Assembly: GCA_009668205.1 (NCBI GenBank)
Contig: WJYM01000001.1
Location: forward strand, 372,001-436,000
DNA: 64,000 bases
Direction of reading: 5' to 3'
Origin: Enterobacteriaceae bacterium RIT691
GTDB lineage: Bacteria; Pseudomonadota; Gammaproteobacteria; Enterobacterales; Enterobacteriaceae
A model generated the notes under the pieces. That model was not told where the DNA came from. It did not search any database and saw only the letters and a list, made by a program, of their open reading frames with translations. A program made the position numbers and the translations under genes. Of this stretch, positions 44,795-53,783 are shown piece after piece; position 1 is the stretch's first letter; each line of letters opens with the position of its first letter.

Positions 44795-46930
44795 ATGCTA
44801 AGCCCCTTACTCCGTCGCTATACCTGGAACAGCAGCTGGCTGTACAACGCCAGAATTTTTATCGCCCTCTGTGGAACGGCCGCACTGCCCTGGTGGCTGG
44901 GGGAAGTAAAACTCACCATTCCGCTGACGCTGGGTGTTGTTGCCGCCGCTCTTGCGGATCTGGACGATCGCCTTGCCGGACGCCTGCGTAATCTGCTGAT
45001 CACGCTGGTCTGCTTTTTTATCGCCTCGGCCTCAGTGGAGATCCTGTTTCCGTGGCCCTGGGCTTTCGCGCTCGGGCTGACCCTTTCCACCAGTGGATTT
45101 ATTCTGCTTGGCGGATTGGGACAGCGTTATGCCACCATCGCTTTTGGTGCCCTGCTGATTGCCATCTACACCATGCTGGGCACCTCACTGTATGAACACT
45201 GGTATCAGCAACCTCTGCTGCTGTTGGCGGGTGCGGTGTGGTACAACCTGCTGACGCTGACCGGGCATTTGCTGTTCCCGATTCGCCCACTGCAGGATAA
45301 CCTGAGCCGCAGCTACGAGCAGCTGGCCCACTACCTGGAGCTGAAATCGCGGCTGTTCGATCCTGACATCGAAAACGAATCGCAGGCACCGATGGTGGAA
45401 CTGTCGCTGGCTAACGGTCAGCTGATGGCGATACTCAATCAGACCAAGACGTCGCTACTGACTCGCCTTCGCGGCGATCGTGGACAGCGTGGCACTCGCC
45501 GGACGCTACATTACTATTTTGTAGCCCAGGATATTCACGAACGCGCCAGCTCTTCACACGTTCAGTACCAGCCGCTGCGAGATAACTTCCGATACAGCGA
45601 CGTGATGTTTCGCTTTCAGCGATTGCTTTCCATGCAGGCAAGCGCCTGTCAGCAGCTTTCTCGTTCTATTCTTTTACGCACACCCTACCAGCATGATGCC
45701 CGTTTCGAGCGCGCATTTACGCATCTGGACGCCGCACTGGCTCGCGTGAATACCGACGATGCCGATAAAGAACAGCTCAAGGCGCTGGGATTTCTGCTCA
45801 ATAACCTGAGGGCGATTGATGCCCAACTGGCCACTATCGAATCCGAACAGCAGCTGGAACTTCCGCAAAGCGACACGGAAACCCAGTTGGCTGATGACCG
45901 CCTGCATGGGTTGAGTGACGTCTGGCTGCGTCTCAGCCGCAACTTCACGCCGGATTCTGCGCTGTTCCGCCACGCGGTACGCATGTCTTTGGTCCTTTGC
46001 GCTGGCTATGCCATGATCCAGTTCACCGGTATGCATCACGGTTATTGGATCCTGTTGACCAGCCTGTTTGTCTGCCAACCGAACTACAACGCCACCCGGC
46101 ATCGTCTGGCGCTGCGCGTCATTGGAACCCTGGTGGGGGTGGCCATCGGCCTGCCCGTTCTGTTGTTAGTGCCCTCCATTGAGGGACAGCTGGTGCTGAT
46201 TGTGCTGACAGGGGTGTTGTTCTTCGCTTTTCGCAACGTGCAATACGCGCATGCCACCATGTTCATCACCCTGCTGGTGCTGCTGTGCTTTAACCTGCTG
46301 GGCGAAGGATTTGAAGTCGCCCTGCCCCGCATCATCGATACGTTGGTGGGGTGTGCCATTGCCTGGGCGGCGGTGAGCTTCATCTGGCCTGACTGGAAAT
46401 TCCGTAATCTGCCCACGGTGCTTGGCCGTGCGTTGGATGCAAACTGTCGATACCTGGATGCCATTCTGGAGCAGTATCACCAGGGGCGGGACAATCGCCT
46501 GGCCTACCGTATCGCGCGACGTGATGCTCATAATCGGGATGCAGAGTTGGCCTCCGTGGTCTCGAATATGCCCACTGAGCCCGGCGTCACCCGCGAAATT
46601 CGAGAAACGGCTTTCCGTCTGCTGTGCCTGAATCACACCTTCACCAGTTACATTTCGGCGTTGGGCGCCCACCGGGAAAAACTCACCAATGCCGATATTC
46701 TGGCGCTGCTGGATGATGCGGTGTGCTATGTGGATGATGCTTTTCACCATACGCCTGCTGACGAACAGCGGGTACAACAGGCGTTGTCAGGATTAATGGA
46801 GAGGATCCACCATCTGGAGCCGGTGGCGGAAGCCAAGGCTCCGCTGGTGCTGCAGCAGATTGGACTGATGGTCAGTCTGCTACCTGAAATCTGTCGCCTT
46901 CAGCGGCAGGTCAGCGCTCATCCGGCGTAA
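44795..46930 (+). CDS. yccS: FUSC-family membrane protein YccS
   Basis: 711 residues (E. coli about 717). Two blocks of membrane segments (about 20-155 and 395-530) flank cytosolic regions, the architecture of the FUSC/AaeB/YccS family of putative efflux proteins. SLFVCQPNYNATRHRLALRV in the second block is a family landmark. The substrate is unknown. Its last 20 bases overlap the 3' end of the convergent sxy gene. Confidence 0.93.
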   Translation: MLSPLLRRYTWNSSWLYNARIFIALCGTAALPWWLGEVKLTIPLTLGVVAAALADLDDRLAGRLRNLLITLVCFFIASASVEILFPWPWAFALGLTLSTSGFILLGGLGQRYATIAFGALLIAIYTMLGTSLYEHWYQQPLLLLAGAVWYNLLTLTGHLLFPIRPLQDNLSRSYEQLAHYLELKSRLFDPDIENESQAPMVELSLANGQLMAILNQTKTSLLTRLRGDRGQRGTRRTLHYYFVAQDIHERASSSHVQYQPLRDNFRYSDVMFRFQRLLSMQASACQQLSRSILLRTPYQHDARFERAFTHLDAALARVNTDDADKEQLKALGFLLNNLRAIDAQLATIESEQQLELPQSDTETQLADDRLHGLSDVWLRLSRNFTPDSALFRHAVRMSLVLCAGYAMIQFTGMHHGYWILLTSLFVCQPNYNATRHRLALRVIGTLVGVAIGLPVLLLVPSIEGQLVLIVLTGVLFFAFRNVQYAHATMFITLLVLLCFNLLGEGFEVALPRIIDTLVGCAIAWAAVSFIWPDWKFRNLPTVLGRALDANCRYLDAILEQYHQGRDNRLAYRIARRDAHNRDAELASVVSNMPTEPGVTREIRETAFRLLCLNHTFTSYISALGAHREKLTNADILALLDDAVCYVDDAFHHTPADEQRVQQALSGLMERIHHLEPVAEAKAPLVLQQIGLMVSLLPEICRLQRQVSAHPA

Positions 46931-47543
46931 TCCCCTCCTCACGCGCAGTCAGCATCTCGGCCCATTCAATGAGATGCTGGCGGCGCTGCCAGGGAACGAT
47001 AGCCGCATGAATTCCCTGAATCGCCCCTTCCAGGGCTAACAGCACATTGATACTGAGATCTTTGCGAATATTGCGAAGCCGAAACCAGGCGGTTAACGCA
47101 CCGACGGCTTTCAATGTCTCAGGATCGTGAATACCGACCTCATCCAGCAACTTTTCAAGCTGATAGGTTATATTCGGCAGCTTCCTCATCCTGCGTGACC
47201 ACTCCTGTATGCGCTTCTCTTTTCTCGCTTCCAGCAGCGACTGAGCCGACTTTTGCAGCAATAAAGGCGTGTTGTGCCAGAGATCCTCATCCACCAGATA
47301 GTAATTGAGCAGAATCGGTCTTCCGCGTTTGTTCAGGGTCAGTAGGCGTTGGCGGTCAGTCACCTGATAGGTCGCTTGCTCTTCGCACACCCGAAGATAA
47401 AGGTCGCCGTGTGCGACCATCGCAAAGACAGTGTCATCGACCGACAGGCTGTATCCGCCGAACAATGAACGGTGGTGGATCATCCCCAACGGGGATAAAC
47501 ATTCTTCAGACTCATAGATCCGTTTATACGATAGCTTTTTCAT
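46911..47543 (-). CDS. sxy: Competence regulator Sxy (TfoX)
   Basis: 210 residues from the ATG at 47543 (AGGAA 7 bases upstream). It aligns with E. coli Sxy: KLSYKRIYESEECLSPLGMI, then RSLFGGYSLSVDDTVFAMVA (TfoX N domain) and a C-terminal TfoX domain (LLDEVGIHDPETLKAVGALT). Sxy works with CRP at CRP-S sites to activate competence genes. The sequence is more diverged from E. coli than its neighbours, as is usual for Sxy. It overlaps the yccS end by 20 bases and is divergent from sulA. Confidence 0.92.
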   Translation of the reverse strand: MKKLSYKRIYESEECLSPLGMIHHRSLFGGYSLSVDDTVFAMVAHGDLYLRVCEEQATYQVTDRQRLLTLNKRGRPILLNYYLVDEDLWHNTPLLLQKSAQSLLEARKEKRIQEWSRRMRKLPNITYQLEKLLDEVGIHDPETLKAVGALTAWFRLRNIRKDLSINVLLALEGAIQGIHAAIVPWQRRQHLIEWAEMLTAREEGITPDER

Positions 47544-47719
47544 GATTAGTTCCTGCAATCATGGAGATAGAGAAAAACATCGGTGTAGCGGATCCGTTAA
47601 TCAGGAACATAGGGAAGTTCATTTCAGGGGGCAAGATGTTCTTGTGGGGAGGCAAAAGATCTGTGCAAATTTGCGAAGCGCTTTCAGAAAATGAGGTTGA
47701 TCTTTAGTCTGACCAGGTA

Positions 47720-47739
47720 TACTGTATATTCATACAGTA
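47720..47739. promoter_or_regulatory. LexA box of sulA
   Basis: TACTGTATATTCATACAGTA is a near-perfect palindrome with CTG-N10-CAG and the AT-rich core of the SOS consensus. It lies 21 bases before the sulA start, over its promoter. Confidence 0.95.
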
Positions 47740-47760
47740 ACCCACAGGGCGGGACTCACT

Positions 47761-48258
47761 ATGTACACTTCAGGTTATGCAAATCGCAACGCTATGGCTT
47801 CTGCACCTGCAGCCAGCCATCCTCAGTTCAACGCGACCGGGCTTATCAGCGAAGTGCTCTATCGTGAAGATCAGCCGATGATGACTCAATTGTTGCTGTT
47901 GCCGCTGCTGCAGCAGTTAGGCCAGCAAGAGCGCTGGCAACTGTGGCTCACGCCGCAGCAGAAATTGAGCCGTCAGTGGGTGCAGGCATCCGGGCTGCCA
48001 CTGTCAAAAGTCATGCAGGTGAATCAAATGTCTCCTGACACAACGCTTGAATCGATGGTTCGCGCACTGCGCACGGGTAACTATAGTGTAGTTATCGGCT
48101 GGGTGACTGAAGCGTTAACGGAAGAAGAGCATCTGCAGTTGGCAAATGCAGCAGAAGAAGGAAGTGCGATCGGCTTCATTATGCGTCCGGTCAGAACCAC
48201 TTCTCTCGCATCGAGACAGTTTTCCGGCCTAAAAATTCACTCTAATTTGTATCATTGA
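47761..48258 (+). CDS. sulA: SOS cell-division inhibitor SulA
   Basis: 165 residues (E. coli 169). The N-terminal [20 protein letters not shown] is variable, while [40 protein letters not shown] and the Lon-recognised end KIHSNLYH are conserved. It binds FtsZ and blocks septation during DNA damage. It is controlled by the LexA box just upstream. A 9-bp inverted repeat (48233-48241/48258-48266) spans the stop codon. Confidence 0.96.
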   Translation: MYTSGYANRNAMASAPAASHPQFNATGLISEVLYREDQPMMTQLLLLPLLQQLGQQERWQLWLTPQQKLSRQWVQASGLPLSKVMQVNQMSPDTTLESMVRALRTGNYSVVIGWVTEALTEEEHLQLANAAEEGSAIGFIMRPVRTTSLASRQFSGLKIHSNLYH

Positions 48259-48611
48259 GTGAATTTAGGATTATTCCTGGTATTTTTTTTACCCTATCGA
48301 TAACCCGCTATTTATCGAGGGCAATTTTAAGAAGATGCTTGTCTGGCGGGGTTTCCAGCATTTTTCTGCGTACAAAAACTCAACATAAATGTTAAATATT
48401 GTGTACACAACTCTTTTTTTTTCATATGCCTGACAGAGTTCACACTTGTAAGTTTCTAACTACGTTGTAGACTTTACATCGCCAGGGGTGATCGGCTTAA
48501 GCCACAGATTATGGCGAACTTATGATTAGGTCCCGCCCCGGGTGATGGATTTAACCGTGAACTTCTAAATGGATTTTCATGGCGATTTTGGATGATAACG
48601 AGGCGCAAAAA
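48259..48611 (+). promoter_or_regulatory. ompA promoter and long 5' leader
   Basis: A TTGTAA-like -35 (48446-48451) and TAGACT -10 (48468-48473) precede a start near 48480, as in E. coli, giving a leader of about 131 bases. Conserved leader blocks include GCCAGGGGTGATCGGC at the 5' end, GATTTAACCGTG, and TTTTGGATGATAACGAGGCG before the start codon. In E. coli this leader stabilises the mRNA and its ribosome-binding part is the target of the small RNA MicA. The stretch from the sulA stop to the promoter holds only a weak hairpin followed by T8 (about 48267-48291) that may terminate sulA. Confidence 0.8.
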
Positions 48612-49664
48612 ATGAAAAAGACAGCTATCGCGATTGCAGTGGCACTGGCTGGCTTCGCTACCGTAGCGCAAGCCGCACCGAAAGATAACACCTGGTATGC
48701 AGGTGGTAAACTGGGCTGGTCTCAGTTCCACGACACCGGCTGGTATGACAGCTCCCTGCAGAACAACGGCCCAACTCACGACAGCCAGCTGGGTGCCGGT
48801 GCGTTCGGTGGTTACCAGGTAAACCCGTATGTTGGTTTTGAAATGGGTTATGACTGGTTAGGTCGTATGCCTTACAAAGGCGACAATGTTAACGGCGCAT
48901 TCAAAGCTCAGGGCGTTCAGCTGACTGCTAAACTGGGTTACCCGGTAACTGACGATCTGGACATCTACACCCGTCTGGGCGGCATGGTATGGCGCGCTGA
49001 CTCCAGCAACAACGTAGGTGGCGATAACCACGACACCGGCGTTTCCCCAGTATTCGCTGGCGGCGTTGAGTGGGCAATGACCCGCGACATCGCTACCCGT
49101 CTGGAATACCAGTGGGTTAACAACATCGGCGACGCAAACACCGTTGGTGTTCGTCCAGACAACGGCATGCTGAGCGTAGGTGTTTCCTACCGCTTCGGCC
49201 AGGGCGAGCCAGCTCCAGTAGTTGCTCCAGCTCCGGCTCCAGCGCCAGAAGTGACCACCAAGCACTTCACTCTGAAGTCTGACGTGCTGTTCAACTTCAA
49301 CAAAGCGACTCTGAAACCAGAAGGTCAGCAGGCTCTTGATCAGCTGTACACCCAGCTGAGCAACATGGATCCTAAAGACGGTTCTGCAGTGGTTCTGGGT
49401 TACACCGACCGCATCGGTTCAGAATCCTACAACCAGAAACTGTCTGAGAAACGTGCTCAGTCCGTGGTTGACTACCTGGTATCTAAAGGTATCCCAGCTA
49501 ACAAGATCTCCCCACGTGGTATGGGCGAAGCTAACCCAGTTACTGGCAACACCTGTGACAACGTTAAAGCTCGCAATGCACTGATCGACTGCCTGGCACC
49601 AGATCGTCGCGTTGAGATCGAAGTTAAAGGTATCAAAGACGTTGTAACTCAGCCTCAGGCTTAA
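48612..49664 (+). CDS. ompA: Outer-membrane protein A
   Basis: 350 residues from the ATG at 48612 (GAGGCG upstream). The signal peptide [20 protein letters not shown] is cleaved before APKDNTWY. Residues about 22-195 form the eight-stranded barrel, a proline-alanine hinge follows ([12 protein letters not shown]), and the C-terminal OmpA domain ([20 protein letters not shown], then [20 protein letters not shown]) binds peptidoglycan. GNTCDN and IDCLAP hold the conserved disulfide. Codon use is strongly biased, as for a highly expressed gene. Loop sequences differ from E. coli, where phages and colicins bind. Confidence 0.99.
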   Translation: MKKTAIAIAVALAGFATVAQAAPKDNTWYAGGKLGWSQFHDTGWYDSSLQNNGPTHDSQLGAGAFGGYQVNPYVGFEMGYDWLGRMPYKGDNVNGAFKAQGVQLTAKLGYPVTDDLDIYTRLGGMVWRADSSNNVGGDNHDTGVSPVFAGGVEWAMTRDIATRLEYQWVNNIGDANTVGVRPDNGMLSVGVSYRFGQGEPAPVVAPAPAPAPEVTTKHFTLKSDVLFNFNKATLKPEGQQALDQLYTQLSNMDPKDGSAVVLGYTDRIGSESYNQKLSEKRAQSVVDYLVSKGIPANKISPRGMGEANPVTGNTCDNVKARNALIDCLAPDRRVEIEVKGIKDVVTQPQA

Positions 49665-49678
49665 GTTATCGTCTAATA

Positions 49679-49707
49679 AAAAACCCCGCTAAGCGGGGTT
49701 TTTTTAT
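49679..49707. terminator. ompA/matP bidirectional terminator
   Basis: AAACCCCGCT and AGCGGGGTTT pair with essentially no spare loop beyond the centre, A-run left and T7 right. It follows ompA by 14 bases and lies 27 bases from the convergent matP stop. Confidence 0.9.
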
Positions 49708-49733
49708 ATCTGTCATAAAGGGTAAAAAGCGTC

Positions 49734-50186
49734 TTACTCTTTACCCAACATGGCCTGCAAATCCTGCTTCAGGGTCGTCATCTTAGACGCGTACTTCTCT
49801 TTGTTTTCCGCATCTTCAATCAGCTGCACAATCGTTTCTGAAAGGGTTTTCCCACGACGCTGTGCAAGGCCTGCCAGCCGCTGCCACACGATAAACTCCA
49901 GGTCGATAGACTTTTTGCGGGTATGCTGATGTTCCGCATTAAAATGCCGCTTACGTCGCGCACGAATGGTTTGCTTCATGCGGTTAAACAACGCAGGATT
50001 CATGTGTTGCTGGATCCACTCATTCACCAACACAGGTTCGTTTTCGAGCGTCAGCAAATGATCGACTGCCTCCTGGGCAGCGCTGGCCTCAATGTAGCGG
50101 GTGATCAGCTCACCTTCCCGGTGTTTCTTTACCAGGTATTTCCATTTCCAACCGCTTTCAAGGTTTTCCAGTTGTTGATATTTCAT
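49734..50186 (-). CDS. matP: Ter macrodomain organiser MatP
   Basis: 150 residues, the E. coli length. The N-terminal helical bundle ([20 protein letters not shown]) leads to the ribbon-helix-helix ([20 protein letters not shown]) and a C-terminal coiled coil ([20 protein letters not shown]). MatP binds matS sites in the terminus region, condenses it, and contacts ZapB at the divisome. Divergent from ycbZ and next to ompA, as in E. coli. Confidence 0.97.
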   Translation of the reverse strand: MKYQQLENLESGWKWKYLVKKHREGELITRYIEASAAQEAVDHLLTLENEPVLVNEWIQQHMNPALFNRMKQTIRARRKRHFNAEHQHTRKKSIDLEFIVWQRLAGLAQRRGKTLSETIVQLIEDAENKEKYASKMTTLKQDLQAMLGKE

Positions 50187-50370
50187 CGCGATCTCAGTGT
50201 GACCGTGTAACTCATTTCAGAATAACAGGTTTTTATCAATGTGCTGAGAAGAAATCACCGTCCAAACCTCTGCCTGCAACAATCCTGAAAGCAAGCCGTT
50301 AATCCCCGTGTGCAGTCTGGCTGCTTGAGGTATAATCACCCGCTTTACATCTGACTAAAAAACAGCGACT

Positions 50371-52128
50371 TTGACGATTACAAAACTTTCCCGGCGCGAC
50401 CTTGCTCCCGACCTTGAAGCTTATCAGACGCTGTTTACCCAGCCTGATTTGGCCACTGAAACCGATTTCCTGCCCAGCGAACTCCAGGCTCGCCTGCACT
50501 ACGCACTGGAGCAGTTCCTGTACCCTCAGGCCATCTCTGATTTTCTGTTGGTCAAAGCCCCTGAAGAACCTGAATATCTTCAATTGCTGGCCGATGCCAC
50601 ACGTGAACTTCGCCAGCCGCCAGCCAGCCTGTGCGGTGTTCGCTATACGGTCAATGGTTCTCAGGTAGAACAGAATCCGGCCACCCACCCTGACGATAAC
50701 TTTGCCAGCCAGGGCGCGGTTATCCACGCCGAGTGGGCGGAGGCAGAACAGCTTTTTGGCTGTGTTCGCCAGTTCAACGGAGAAATCAGCCTTCAGCCAG
50801 GTCTCGTACATCAGGCGAATGGAGGGGTGCTAATCCTCTCTCTCAAGACGCTACTTTCTCAGCCCGTGCTGTGGATGCGCCTTAAAAATATTGTGTCTCG
50901 TCAGCGTTTTGACTGGCTGGCTTTTGATGACTCACGCCCGCTTCCTGTGACCATTCCTTCCATGCCGCTGTCGTTGAAGGTCATGCTGGTTGGCGAACGT
51001 GAATCGTTGGCCGATTTCCAGGAGATGGAACCGGAACTCTGTGAAAAAGCCATCTACAGTGAATATGAAGATACGCTGCAAATCGTCGATGATGAGACGC
51101 AGAAAATCTGGTGTCAGTGGGTCTGGCACATCGCCCATGCGCTTAATTTACCGGGGCCCGCAGCAGACGCCTGGTCACTGTTAATTCAGGAAGGTACACG
51201 CTACACCGGTGACCAGCAGACGCTCCCGCTTTCACCTCTGTGGATTGGTCGTCAGCTACGTGAAGCAGCCGCGTTTTGTGAAGGGTCTGCGTTTACCGCC
51301 GAACAACTGTCGACCATGCTGAATCAGCGCCAATGGCGTGAAGGCTATCTGGCGGAGCGCATGCAGGATGAAATCCTGCTGGAACAAATCCTGATTGAGA
51401 CCGATGGCGAGCAGATCGGGCAAATCAATGCCCTGTCGGTCGTTGAGTTCCCGGGTCACCCGCGCGCATTCGGCGAACCTTCTCGTATCAGCTGCGTGGT
51501 GCATATCGGTGATGGTGAGTTTACCGACATCGAACGCAAAGCTGAGCTTGGCGGAAACATTCATGCCAAAGGCATGATGATCATGCAGGCGTTTCTGATG
51601 TCCGAACTGGGCCTTGAGCAGCAGATCCCTTTCTCTGCGTCACTCACGTTTGAACAATCGTACAGCGAAGTGGACGGTGATAGCGCCTCAATGGCCGAAC
51701 TGTGTGCATTGATAAGCGCGCTGGCTGGCGTTCCTGTTAACCAGAGTCTGGCTATCACAGGGTCTGTCGATCAGTTTGGTCGCGCTCAGCCCGTGGGCGG
51801 ATTGAATGAAAAAATTGAAGGATTTTTCGCCATTTGCCAGGAGCGAGGTCTGACCGGCAAACAGGGCGTTATTATTCCTTCAGCCAACGTCCGTCACCTC
51901 AGTCTTGCGCAGGATGTGCAACAGGCTGTTGAAGCGGGAGAATTTTCACTGTGGGCTATTGATGAAGTGGCAGATGCGTTGCCACTGCTGACTCAGCTCC
52001 CGTGGGATATTGAGGGGCAAACGTCGCTTCTGCAAACCATTCAGGAGCGAATTGCCATGGCAAATCAGCAGGATACACACCATCGCCCTTGGCCATTACG
52101 TTGGCTGGGATGGTTCCAGTCCAACTGA
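50371..52128 (+). CDS. ycbZ: Lon-like protease YcbZ
   Basis: 585 residues. It starts with TTG at 50371: the encoded (M)TITKLSRRDL matches the E. coli start and no ATG is nearby. The N-terminal part is a degenerate AAA-like region (QPGLVHQANGGVLILSLKTL); the C-terminal part is a Lon-type proteolytic domain with the catalytic serine in DGDSASMAEL and lysine in GGLNEKIEGFF. The role is unclear; a link to ribosome biogenesis has been suggested in E. coli. Its stop codon lies within the FadR operator of fabA. Confidence 0.94.
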   Translation: MTITKLSRRDLAPDLEAYQTLFTQPDLATETDFLPSELQARLHYALEQFLYPQAISDFLLVKAPEEPEYLQLLADATRELRQPPASLCGVRYTVNGSQVEQNPATHPDDNFASQGAVIHAEWAEAEQLFGCVRQFNGEISLQPGLVHQANGGVLILSLKTLLSQPVLWMRLKNIVSRQRFDWLAFDDSRPLPVTIPSMPLSLKVMLVGERESLADFQEMEPELCEKAIYSEYEDTLQIVDDETQKIWCQWVWHIAHALNLPGPAADAWSLLIQEGTRYTGDQQTLPLSPLWIGRQLREAAAFCEGSAFTAEQLSTMLNQRQWREGYLAERMQDEILLEQILIETDGEQIGQINALSVVEFPGHPRAFGEPSRISCVVHIGDGEFTDIERKAELGGNIHAKGMMIMQAFLMSELGLEQQIPFSASLTFEQSYSEVDGDSASMAELCALISALAGVPVNQSLAITGSVDQFGRAQPVGGLNEKIEGFFAICQERGLTGKQGVIIPSANVRHLSLAQDVQQAVEAGEFSLWAIDEVADALPLLTQLPWDIEGQTSLLQTIQERIAMANQQDTHHRPWPLRWLGWFQSN

Positions 52129-52139
52129 TCGGACTTGTT
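52123..52139. promoter_or_regulatory. FadR operator of fabA
   Basis: AACTGATCGGACTTGTT matches 16 of 17 positions of the FadR consensus as I remember it (ANCTGGTCNGACNTGTT). It overlaps the last codons of ycbZ and lies 59 bases before the fabA start. FadR activates fabA when long-chain acyl-CoA is absent. Confidence 0.85.
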
Positions 52140-52140
52140 C

Positions 52141-52158
52141 AGCGTACACGTGTTAGCT
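52141..52158. promoter_or_regulatory. FabR operator of fabA
   Basis: AGCGTACACGTGTTAGCT is the palindromic FabR site, directly after the FadR site as in E. coli. FabR represses fabA in response to the unsaturated acyl pool. Confidence 0.85.
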
Positions 52159-52197
52159 ATCCTGCGTCGCGAACTCAAAATAAGGCTTACTGAAAAC

Positions 52198-52716
52198 ATG
52201 GTAGATAAACGCGAATCCTATTCAAAAGAAGATCTTCTTGCCTCCGGTCGCGGTGAACTTTTCGGCGCTAAAGGCCCGCAGCTGCCTGCTCCAAGCATGC
52301 TGATGATGGACCGTGTCATTAAGATGACTGAAACAGGCGGTAACTTCGATAAAGGCTACGTGGAAGCAGAGCTGGATATCAATCCTGACCTGTGGTTCTT
52401 CGGTTGTCACTTTATTGGCGACCCGGTAATGCCTGGCTGCCTCGGTCTGGACGCAATGTGGCAGCTGGTTGGTTTCTACCTCGGCTGGCTCGGTGGCGAA
52501 GGCAAAGGCCGCGCACTGGGTGTGGGTGAAGTGAAATTCACCGGTCAGGTACTGCCAAGCGCCAAGAAAGTCACCTATCGCATCCACTTCAAACGTGTTG
52601 TTAACCGTCGTTTGGTGATGGGTCTGGCCGATGGTGAAGTGCTGGTAGACGGTCGTGTTATCTACACGGCAACCGACCTGAAAGTGGGTCTGTTCCAGGA
52701 CACCTCTGCATTCTGA
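52198..52716 (+). CDS. fabA: 3-hydroxydecanoyl-ACP dehydratase/isomerase FabA
   Basis: 172 residues from the ATG at 52198, colinear with E. coli FabA. The active-site histidine is in [14 protein letters not shown] and the aspartate in [17 protein letters not shown]. It dehydrates 3-hydroxydecanoyl-ACP and isomerises trans-2 to cis-3-decenoyl-ACP, starting unsaturated fatty-acid synthesis. It is controlled by the FadR and FabR sites upstream. A strong hairpin follows. The frame continues upstream into the operators, which argues against the longer start. Confidence 0.99.
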   Translation: MVDKRESYSKEDLLASGRGELFGAKGPQLPAPSMLMMDRVIKMTETGGNFDKGYVEAELDINPDLWFFGCHFIGDPVMPGCLGLDAMWQLVGFYLGWLGGEGKGRALGVGEVKFTGQVLPSAKKVTYRIHFKRVVNRRLVMGLADGEVLVDGRVIYTATDLKVGLFQDTSAF

Positions 52717-52752
52717 TACGTCCCCTGCGGTACGTCTGAACTCAGAAACGGC

Positions 52753-52783
52753 GAAGCCTCTGCATGCAGAGGCTTCTTTGTTT
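52753..52783 (+). terminator. fabA terminator
   Basis: GAAGCCTCTGC, loop AT, GCAGAGGCTTC form a perfect 11-bp stem followed by TTTGTTTT, 36 bases after the fabA stop. Confidence 0.92.
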
Positions 52784-52796
52784 TAAAGAGACAGCA

Positions 52797-52964
52797 TCAG
52801 GCGATTACTGCCCTGTCCTCCATGGCTTCTCGCCAGCCTCCAAGCCAGTGTGACCTTTGGTTTAAGGTCTGATAAGGACAGATTTCTTTTGATTTGCCAG
52901 CGATGCCAGCCTGGTACCCACGTTGATGTGCCCGTTCCAGGCGATCACGTTTTTGTCTCTTCAT
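52797..52964 (-). CDS. rmf: Ribosome modulation factor Rmf
   Basis: A 55-codon gene read on the minus strand from the ATG at 52964 to the TGA at 52797: MKRQKRDRLERAHQRGYQAG, then IAGKSKEICPYQTLNQRSHW and LGGWREAMEDRAVIA. This is essentially E. coli Rmf. It is a basic protein that dimerises 70S ribosomes into 100S particles in stationary phase. It lies between fabA and pqiC, as in E. coli, and is convergent with fabA. The ribosome site is modest (CGAGGC close to the ATG). Confidence 0.97.
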   Translation of the reverse strand: MKRQKRDRLERAHQRGYQAGIAGKSKEICPYQTLNQRSHWLGGWREAMEDRAVIA

Positions 52965-53165
52965 GCCTCGTTTCCCTCATTTTTTGATCTGGTGGAAAAG
53001 AAAACAATGGTCAGCAAATGTGCAACCACACTTAACGAATAACCTGAATCCGTTATAGCGTCAATGCGCAAATTTCACGCCAATGTCATATTTGTGAGCT
53101 ACCAGGAAGTTCATTTGTACAAAGCGTGCCGGCAGGCATCACTAACAGCCTGAGGAAAAGAATAA

Positions 53166-53206
53166 AAAAAGCCGCAACAGAGAGTGCTCTGTTACGGCTT
53201 TTAGGG
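53166..53206. terminator. Bidirectional terminator after pqiC
   Basis: AAAAAGCCGCAACAGAG and CTCTGTTACGGCTTTT pair around AGTG with one mismatch. On the minus strand it ends the uup-pqiABC transcripts, 14 bases from the pqiC stop, and separates them from rmf. Confidence 0.88.
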
Positions 53207-53219
53207 TGATTAATTTTAC

Positions 53220-53783
53220 TTATGGCAGACGATTAAGCGACTGTGCGATAGAGGCAGCTTCCTGGGCCCAGGCCTGCGCCAACACCTTCACCATGGCATC
53301 ATAACCATCCTGCTGCTGTTTAACCTCAATATGGAATGGACGCTTAATCAGCTGCCCCTGATGGTTCAGGAGCCACTCACCGCTGACAATCACCGTTCCG
53401 TCATAACGTCCGTGGAAACCACTGACGCTGACATTGAGCGTGTCCTGATCGCTGCCCAGAGGTTGCGATGCCACAACCCAGCCCGGCAGTTGGTTGCTCA
53501 AATTCGCCACCAGCGTGGTTCGCAGCTGCTGATCGAGCGGGCTCGCCCACAGGTTGTTATTGGCAATCACATACTGCACATCGCTGGTCTGATAGACCAC
53601 GCCGTTGCCGGCGAGGTAATCAGGGATAGTCACCTGTTCAACCCACAGCATGCGTCCACCCTGATTGGCGGTCGTTTGCGCGCCCCCTTGCGGAAGCGGC
53701 AGCTGGTAGTAGGTTTTGTTATCGCCACTGCTGCTGCAAGCCGACAGCAGCAGCGCCATTGCTACAGGTAGCCATTTTTTCAT
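53220..53783 (-). CDS. pqiC: Outer-membrane lipoprotein PqiC
   Basis: 187 residues with a lipoprotein signal (MKKWLPVAMALLLSACSSSG, lipobox LSAC). The ABC-type transport auxiliary fold is indicated by TYYQLPLPQG and MLWVEQVTIPDYLAGNGVVY near the N-terminus. It is the outer-membrane component of the PqiABC MCE-type system that moves lipids between membranes. It overlaps pqiB by 4 bases and is the last gene of the operon. Confidence 0.95.
   Translation of the reverse strand: MKKWLPVAMALLLSACSSSGDNKTYYQLPLPQGGAQTTANQGGRMLWVEQVTIPDYLAGNGVVYQTSDVQYVIANNNLWASPLDQQLRTTLVANLSNQLPGWVVASQPLGSDQDTLNVSVSGFHGRYDGTVIVSGEWLLNHQGQLIKRPFHIEVKQQQDGYDAMVKVLAQAWAQEAASIAQSLNRLP

Noticed and set aside
47660-47690. 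Possible CRP-S site (TGCAAATTTGCGAAGC) between sxy and sulA
   Set aside because: The half-sites do not fit TGCGA-N6-TCGCA well enough to claim; only the central GCAAATTTGC palindrome is clear.
47559-47760. Additional small gene between sxy and sulA
   Set aside because: No frame with a ribosome site; the interval is accounted for by the two divergent promoters and the LexA box.
50199-50211. A matS-like sequence (GTGACCGTGTAAC) just upstream of matP
   Set aside because: It has two mismatches to the 13-base consensus, including one in the conserved GTCAC half; one near-match in 64 kb is expected by chance.
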